This document shows positions 58,364 through 64,000 of a DNA stretch of 64,000 bases, one piece after another. The stretch is from Sebastes aleutianus (lineage: Eukaryota; Chordata; Actinopteri; Perciformes; Sebastidae): assembly GCA_916700875.1 (NCBI GenBank), contig CAKAKS010000067.1, positions 9,079,591 to 9,143,590 on the forward strand, read 5' to 3'. A program made the translations under genes and the position numbers. Under the pieces are notes generated by a model. It saw only the letters and a list, made by a program, of their open reading frames with translations, made no database searches and was not told the DNA's origin. How positions within the stretch are numbered: position 1 is the stretch's first letter; each line of letters begins with the position of its first letter.

Positions 58364-58864
58364 TGCTGTCACCCGAACATTACAACCATATGTGATTGAT
58401 GAACATCAAATTCCACTGAGAAGACTTTCTACAAGACTTTGAAACCTGGCTGCAGGGATTTGCTCCCATTCAGCCACAGAAGCATTAATGAGGTCGGCCA
58501 CTGATGTTGGGTGATTAGGCCTCGCTCACAGTTGGTGTTCCAGTTCATCCTTACAGTGCTGTATGGCGTTGAGGGTAAGGGCTCTGTGCAGACCAGTCAG
58601 GTTTCTCCACACATATCTGATACCCATTTCCACCAAAATTAACATGTATATGCAAGTTTTGTAAACATGGGCAAACCTGCTAAAAATAGGCGATAGAGTC
58701 CTTTCCAATTGCCAATAGACAAGTGTGCCTTTCTGGGGGTTTTTTTCCTGGTGTGTCACGTTCGACGTCAAGAATGTGCCAGAAAACAGGGTTAGTAAAC
58801 AGTGAAACTGTTGCGGTGGTTGCTTCTTTTTTTTGTTACTTATTCAGTCTCTCTTTCAAACTCT

Positions 58865-59250
58865 CAAACCAGAGTTGGTGATTGTTGAAACAGTGGAATA
58901 AACGAACAAAGAAGGTTTTGATGAGTTTTATTTTGTTTCTGGCGAGTTTGAATGAAATGTGTTTCACAATGACCAGCAAGGTAAAATTACGGTTTCTGTC
59001 AATAGAGTCTGGTAGCTTTGAGGAATGCATTTAACTGCTGTTTCATTTCACATCTAACTCAGTGAATTAAATGATTATTTCAACCAAACCAGAGTTGGTG
59101 GTTGTTGAAACGGTGGAAAGCCTAACAAAGACTTTTTTGATGAGTTTTATTTTGATTGTGTTGAGCTTAAATGAAGTGTGTTCCGATGATCAACGAGGCA
59201 AAATGACTGTTGTCTGACTGGAGTCCGGTGGTTTTTGAGGAGAACATACA
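58865..59250 (+). repeat. Tandem direct duplication of about 220 bp period
   Basis: The block ACCAGAGTTGGTGATTGTTG through GGTAGCTTTGAGG (58869-59022) recurs diverged at 59090-59243. Part of the unit (GAGTCTGGTAGCTTTGAGG) resembles 47385-47399 inside the F1 foldback element. Confidence 0.65.
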
Positions 59251-60854
59251 TGTGACTACTGCAGAGTCATTTTGTCCCTGGAATGAATGCAGATTGTAAC
59301 CTTTCCCACTAAAGATAAAAGCCAGGTGTTAGTTAGTGTTTTTTTTGTCCAATGGGAAAGGGGCTTAAGAAAACCATTTCTTTATGGACCCGGTTTTGTG
59401 TATGGGCCTTCCCCAAAGTGTTGTAACATAGTTGGAAGCAAACTATTGTTTAAAATATCACTGTATGCTGGAGTATTAAGATCTCAATAAATTGGAACTA
59501 AAGGTTGTTGCCCAAATCATGAAAAACAGCCCCAGACCAAGTAAGAGTGTCCAGATCTTCTTCATAGTACTAGCAGTCTGTGGAAGTTCTACAGAGTGCC
59601 AGACAGAACAGTGAGTGGTAAAATGTAAACTTTATAAACAGAATTTTCCATCATTATTCTTCTTAATCTATGTACATTCATCACTACTTTTTAAACATAT
59701 TAAGTGTATGCATTATTTACTTCACTCTGTTTATGTATACGCTGCGGCGCCATGTTTTTTGATCATACCCTGCCAAGAACGCTTCCGTCTCTGTCTTCAG
59801 AGGCAGACAGAGAAGCAGATCAACTTCCACACAATATACACACAGGGGATTTGGAGGTATTACAGTGCTACAACAACAATGCAGTTTATAGAGCATTTTC
59901 GCTCCATTTTCACTCCTCGGATAGAGCATTGAAAAACATGTCAAACCAGATTTATTTATAGTGCTTCCAACAACAGATTCATAGCAAAGTGCTTACTCTA
60001 CAGCAGATGGCTTAAATACAGATGAAAACAAGAGTGTACAAATACATCACACATTTAAAGATGAGGCTAAAGTGTGTGTGTGTGCGTGTGTTTGTGTGTG
60101 TGTGGCAAAGCTCAAAGTAATTACCACTACACCTCATCTGTTCAACACCAACCTTTCCACTGAACCAGACCCTAACGTGTCTGGTGAACATCAAAATAAA
60201 TGAGCAGCGAACCATTGAATGCTTCCAATATTTAAAACTTCACTGAGCAATAATTGTGGATTGATAGGATTTTAATTATTATTCTGGTTAATTAAAATTA
60301 TTAATATTAGTTTTAATCAAGCACCAAGTGGAAAAAAAATTACTTCTGACAAATTAATTAGTGAATGCAAATCTCTGCAGTTGTGCATTCTCCTGCGTTG
60401 GCCCAAATTACCTGGAGACATGGCAAATTATGCAGACACACACAGAGACACGGGCTAAGACAAGGCACAGACACAAACTAGTACAGTTTTTCTTCCTTGT
60501 CATTTATGTGGTAGGTAAATTAAATTATCTTTAGGCCCTTGAAAACCTGTTAAAAAACAGGTCACGTAAAACAATTGGGTTACTTTTATTGGTTTTTGGC
60601 TGACAACATTTGGCCAGTCTCCAAGTTTTGATGTGAAATTCAACGCTGACATTATAATTTAAAAGATTTTGTCAGTGACATTCACAAAAGATTTATATTA
60701 CGGTACATTTATAGAACATTTTCTTCAAGTATTTCTTGGGGCATTTCAGCTACGATAGTGGACAAAATCGTGCCTGGATTGTCGCAATCACAGCATTCGG
60801 TACGCATCTTAACCAGTAAGCCACAAGGACGCCCTCATGGTAAATAAAACTTAA

Positions 60855-61216
60855 AGAAATACTTCATCCACAAAATGATCATTTGTATATCAATTACTCA
60901 CCACGTGTTACCTTGAATTCTTGAAGAAAACTTTTGTTTTTCTAAAACCTGACTTTTTAAAACACTTCCGCAAACAGTCTCACGCTTGTGCAGGCGCGCT
61001 ACTCGTCTATAGTAAAGGTTTAGCAAAGATGCATGTGTTTGGGAAGAAGTGAGCATACGACTGGATAAATGAGACTTGGATTATACTGCACGAGTTGGGT
61101 GACAGTTTGCAAACAGATGTTTTGATATAGTTTTGATTATGTTTTCTTCAAGAATTCAAGGTAATACATGGTGAGTAATTGATATACAAATGGTAATTCT
61201 GTGAGTGAAGTATTCC
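60855..61216. mobile_element. TTAA-flanked MITE, family F3
   Basis: TTAA lies on both sides (60851-60854 and 61217-61220). Ends are AGAAATACTTCATCCAC and GTGAGTGAAGTATTCC. The arms of about 75 bp include GTATATCAATTACTCACCA and TTGAATTCTTGAAGAAAAC with complements. 362 bp, non-coding. Confidence 0.85.
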
Positions 61217-61231
61217 TTAATGTAGAATTTT

Positions 61232-61440
61232 ACTGAATTGTAAATGGGCCGCTTTACTACTTGAGCAGGACAAAGCCCGTCACAATGTAATATAACTGCA
61301 ACATCCCCAGCTGGAGACCTATGTTGCTTGTCATCCCCCCCCCCCCCTCTCTCTCTCCTTTTATTTCCTGTCTGCATCTCTATCAAATCAAACTATCAAA
61401 TAAAAAAATTCAAAAATGACCCTATAAATAAATAAATTAA
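61232..61440 (+). mobile_element. SINE-like 3' tail
   Basis: The order CTGGAGACCTATGTTGC, C-run, CTCTCTCTCC, TTTATTTCCTGTCTGCATCT, CTATCAAAT and A-rich end is that of a fish SINE family as I recall it. A possible tRNA-like head in inverse orientation (A-box TGGCTTACTGG on the minus strand near 60820) is separate. Confidence 0.45.
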
Positions 61441-63261
61441 ATGAAGTATTGTATTGCATATAAACTGCATGTAATTGTTTGATAACTTATAGGAGAAGAT
61501 ATTAGATACCAGTTGCATCAGCTCGAGCATCCTTTTCTATTATTGTAGTGTTTGTGTTCCTTATTGGCTCACGTCTTCTGCAACAGCCTAATTTCCCTCA
61601 GGGCATCAACAAAGAGCCATCACCATTTTAATGACTTGATTGATCAAGCCATGTTTGATTTGCTTTCTGTGGCGCCTAAACGGTTCTTGACTGTCTATCA
61701 ACCAACTGTACTCAAGCACACAGCCTTGTGTGACATATAGTTTAAATCACTTTGATTTTTCACAAACGGTGCAATGAAATTCAGGAGACTTTTTGCTGAA
61801 AAAAAGATAAATGATTCAAAATTAACCAGCATTGTCACAATCATGTCTCTGCTGCCAGGCTGTTCGTGTGTCTCTCTTTGGAAAACAAGAACATTTTGCA
61901 GAGTATTATAGTTGTATTTCTTTTGTAAAATTGAGAATTGATCTTCTGCTGACTTATTTCCATCCCAATTGGATATCTAGAAATTTGGAACAAAGCTCCT
62001 CGATATCTTCCATTTGTATTCCCACATTTCCTCTGTTACGCAGGAGGTGGTTCGTCTCGATTGTAACTGTAGGACCTCAATCTCCAATTCCAGTCACTTC
62101 CAGTCTCTCCAATAACTACCCAACCTGATTGAACCACCCACTCTGCTGCCTCCTACACTCGTCCTCGAGGGAGGATACACACTGCTGAGAAGTTTGGGAG
62201 AGGGAGACTGAGAAGCAGGACAGCTGGTGTGTAGGACTTCAGTAACACAATAACACTTGGCATTATATGGTAAATCATCCAATGGGAAGCTCCTGCCAAG
62301 CTTCAGCCAGCCAATTTATGTTTCCACATACATGAGGAGATGGAGAATAGGTGAGGAGGAGACACTTGGCAGTGCTGAACTTGATGACAGTCATAAGGAA
62401 GTGAGTATGGCTCTTGAGGAATAGGTGTATGAGAACAAACAGATCTCAAACACAAACAATTTGAGAGCTTTCACTTGGAATTGGTGGAGAGATTCAAGAG
62501 TTTTGGTGACAGTCAGAGGGAAGTTGGATGCTTAAAAGGCTAATTTTTTTGTGTTTCTACCAATTTTCCCTGAGAAACTGCTTGATTTTAATTCAGTTTG
62601 GAAGTTAAAATGTGTCGTGTCTCGTGCTGCGAGTGATCAGTTACTGCAGTTAACAAGTTGTAAATGAGGTTATTTTGGGAGATTTCTATCTCACAAATTG
62701 CCACAGGTAATAGAAAGTGAAGATAACCATGGCGAGAAAGCTTGCTGGAAAACAACATTGGTCTTTGGTTCAAACCACAAAAAATAGAATAGGAGTTAAA
62801 TTAACTAACTAACTAACTTACTAACCAACCACCACCCCAAGATGGCACCTATTCAGTCCAATGACAATCGCCTGGTATACAGGCCAGTGAATATGCACAA
62901 TATTGTTTCTCCCGCTGGCCCCGCCCGCGATTTCCTGCTTGGCCCATAGACTTTACATTGTGACGATGTAACAGATCTTAAAATTGTGTTTCCCTTCTCG
63001 GCTCGAGGAAAGTTTTACATATATAAAACCTCAGTGGCTCAAAATTCATAATAGAAAGAGTCATAATCTACCTTGTTTGCAGTTTGAGGTGCCCTGTCAA
63101 CAGTTTTACAGACGTCTCTTTTACAGTGGTGGTGTATGGGGAAAATGTTTTTTTTGGCTGCAGGGGGATTTTTTGTTGCAATACTGCAAGTGCCACTGGA
63201 AAAAATTGGATGCAAAGCTGAGCGGCGGCGCCGTATCCAGTTCTTATTATACATCAAGTCA

Positions 63262-63400
63262 AGTCAATTTTATTTGTATAGCCCAATATCACAAATCACA
63301 AATATGCCTCAGGGGGCTTTCCAATCCGTACAGAATACGACACCCTCAGTAGTTTACAGAACGACCCTCTCATCGATGATGAGTAGAACGGACGTTGAAC
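63262..63400 (+). repeat. Interspersed repeat (TTTTATTTGTATAGCCC type)
   Basis: CAAGTCAATTTTATTTGTAT followed by CCTCAGGGGGCTTTCCAATC resembles a widespread fish repeat by recall; only one copy is in this window. Confidence 0.45.
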
Positions 63401-63898
63401 TGTTTGCCGTGGTCATTTGACTAGGTCAAAAGAAAATGGTGAATGTTGTTAGTTGTTATGGTGACAATACACGTTAGGGGCTGTAAAGTGTGTCAACACA
63501 TTGTTGCTCCGCTGCTAAGCCGGCAGCCGACGTAGTCACAGAGCCGAATCGAGGTCTGTTAAGGCCAATTCATACTTTCTTTCTTACTTACTTATAAAAG
63601 GGACAGCCGGCGTGGCGGGAATACACACACACGCTAGGCGCTGTTGTGTTACACATCACGTCGGCATGAGTGAGTCCTCGATTTGCCGCAAGTCGGTTTA
63701 CACGGAAGTTAGCCAGCTACAACGGTTTCAATGGCAACGGTACACATACAAATGGCAGCCGCTATGACCATCCTGAATGTCCATTATACTTCTGTTCAAT
63801 TTCTATGGTTCAAACACTTGAAGCGACCTATGTTTTCCTGACAAGCATCCTCTTGTGGTCATGTTGTGAATAAAGACTGTTTGTCTGTCAGGAGCATA

Positions 63899-64000
63899 GC
63901 CTGTATATAAGAAGTGGACGTAGTCACCCTGACGTCTTCCATTGGTACGTCGACTGCCGTTTTGAAGCCTTCAGTTCGGCATTTTGGCCGTCACCATCCT
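63899..64000 (-). mobile_element. F7 repeat, partial at window edge
   Basis: Inverse copy of the 3' end of the repeat at 19482-20095: CTGTATATAAGAAGTGGACG to GCATTTTGGCCGTCACCATC. It continues beyond the window. Confidence 0.75.

Larger units (their letters stand above)
57530..59525. mobile_element. Tc1-like element, fragmented by insertions
   Basis: The left end CACTATATGGCCAAAAGTA (about 57535-57553) and internal blocks at 58356-58650 (TTTCTACAAGACTTTGAAAC, CCCATTCAGCCACAGAAGCA) and 59380-59525 (CATGAAAAACAGCCCCAGAC) are those of a common fish Tc1/mariner-type repeat as I recall it. They occur in the expected order, separated by an 802-bp hAT-like insert and by a second stretch of unrelated DNA (about 58650-59380). 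No intact transposase remains. Confidence 0.5.
57277..64000 (-). other. ptprm intron, incomplete (at least 6.7 kb)
   Basis: No phosphatase exon was found. The interval holds a Tc1-like element broken by two insertions (57530-59525), a TTAA element (60855-61216), SINE-like tail sequence (61232-61440), an interspersed repeat (63262-63400) and an F7 repeat at the edge. The stretches 59530-60850 and 61441-63260 show nothing recognised. Confidence 0.55.

Noticed and set aside
60800..60838. tRNA-like A-box on the minus strand
   Set aside because: No matching B-box or cloverleaf on that strand; more likely a SINE head fragment than a tRNA gene.
57277..64000. Search for the preceding ptprm D1 exon (KNRY and YINANYIDGY region)
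   Set aside because: No frame with these motifs on the minus strand; the exon must lie outside the window.

Overview
The window is vertebrate genomic DNA, almost certainly from a teleost fish, and probably a percomorph. The evidence is two recognisable vertebrate genes with fish-sized introns and a dense load of short inverted-repeat DNA transposons of types I know from teleost genomes. No database search was possible. Gene names rest on recalled similarity to the human proteins, and repeat names on what can be read in the sequence (ends, target-site duplications, repeated copies inside the window).

Layout. Positions 1-3000 are repeat-rich intergenic DNA. A complete single-coding-exon gene for the two-pass membrane protein TMEM200C lies on the minus strand at 3582-5117. 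A candidate polyadenylation signal lies at 3008-3013, a clear 3' splice site lies just upstream of the start codon (exon edge 5150), and a candidate non-coding first-exon donor lies at 9111/9112. From about 5.2 kb to 35 kb there is no further protein-coding gene. That stretch holds miniature inverted-repeat elements, nested insertions, a 0.8-kb minisatellite (29050-29870), a decayed RecQ-like helicase fragment inside a 3.1-kb inverted-repeat element, and a small cluster of RFX X-box-like sites (26939-27100). From 36027 to the right edge the window holds the 3' end of the receptor tyrosine phosphatase gene ptprm, also on the minus strand. Eleven coding exons could be placed with GT-AG borders and consistent reading phase. 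They encode the C-terminal 479 or so residues: the distal half of phosphatase domain D1, with its WPD and HCSAGAGRTG loops, and the whole of D2, where the WPD aspartate is replaced. The rest of ptprm lies beyond position 64000.

How the parts relate. The two genes have no obvious functional link; tmem200c simply lies downstream of ptprm on the same strand. In human both genes are on 18p11, further apart, from memory. The most informative part of the window is its transposon stratigraphy. At least five unrelated short-element families end at TTAA target sites. Two hAT-like insertions are bounded by exact 8-bp duplications, one of them with an empty site elsewhere in the same window. Long palindromic (foldback) elements sit inside ptprm introns and could form extended double-stranded RNA. 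I found no convincing undescribed coding system, no CRISPR array and no RNA gene.
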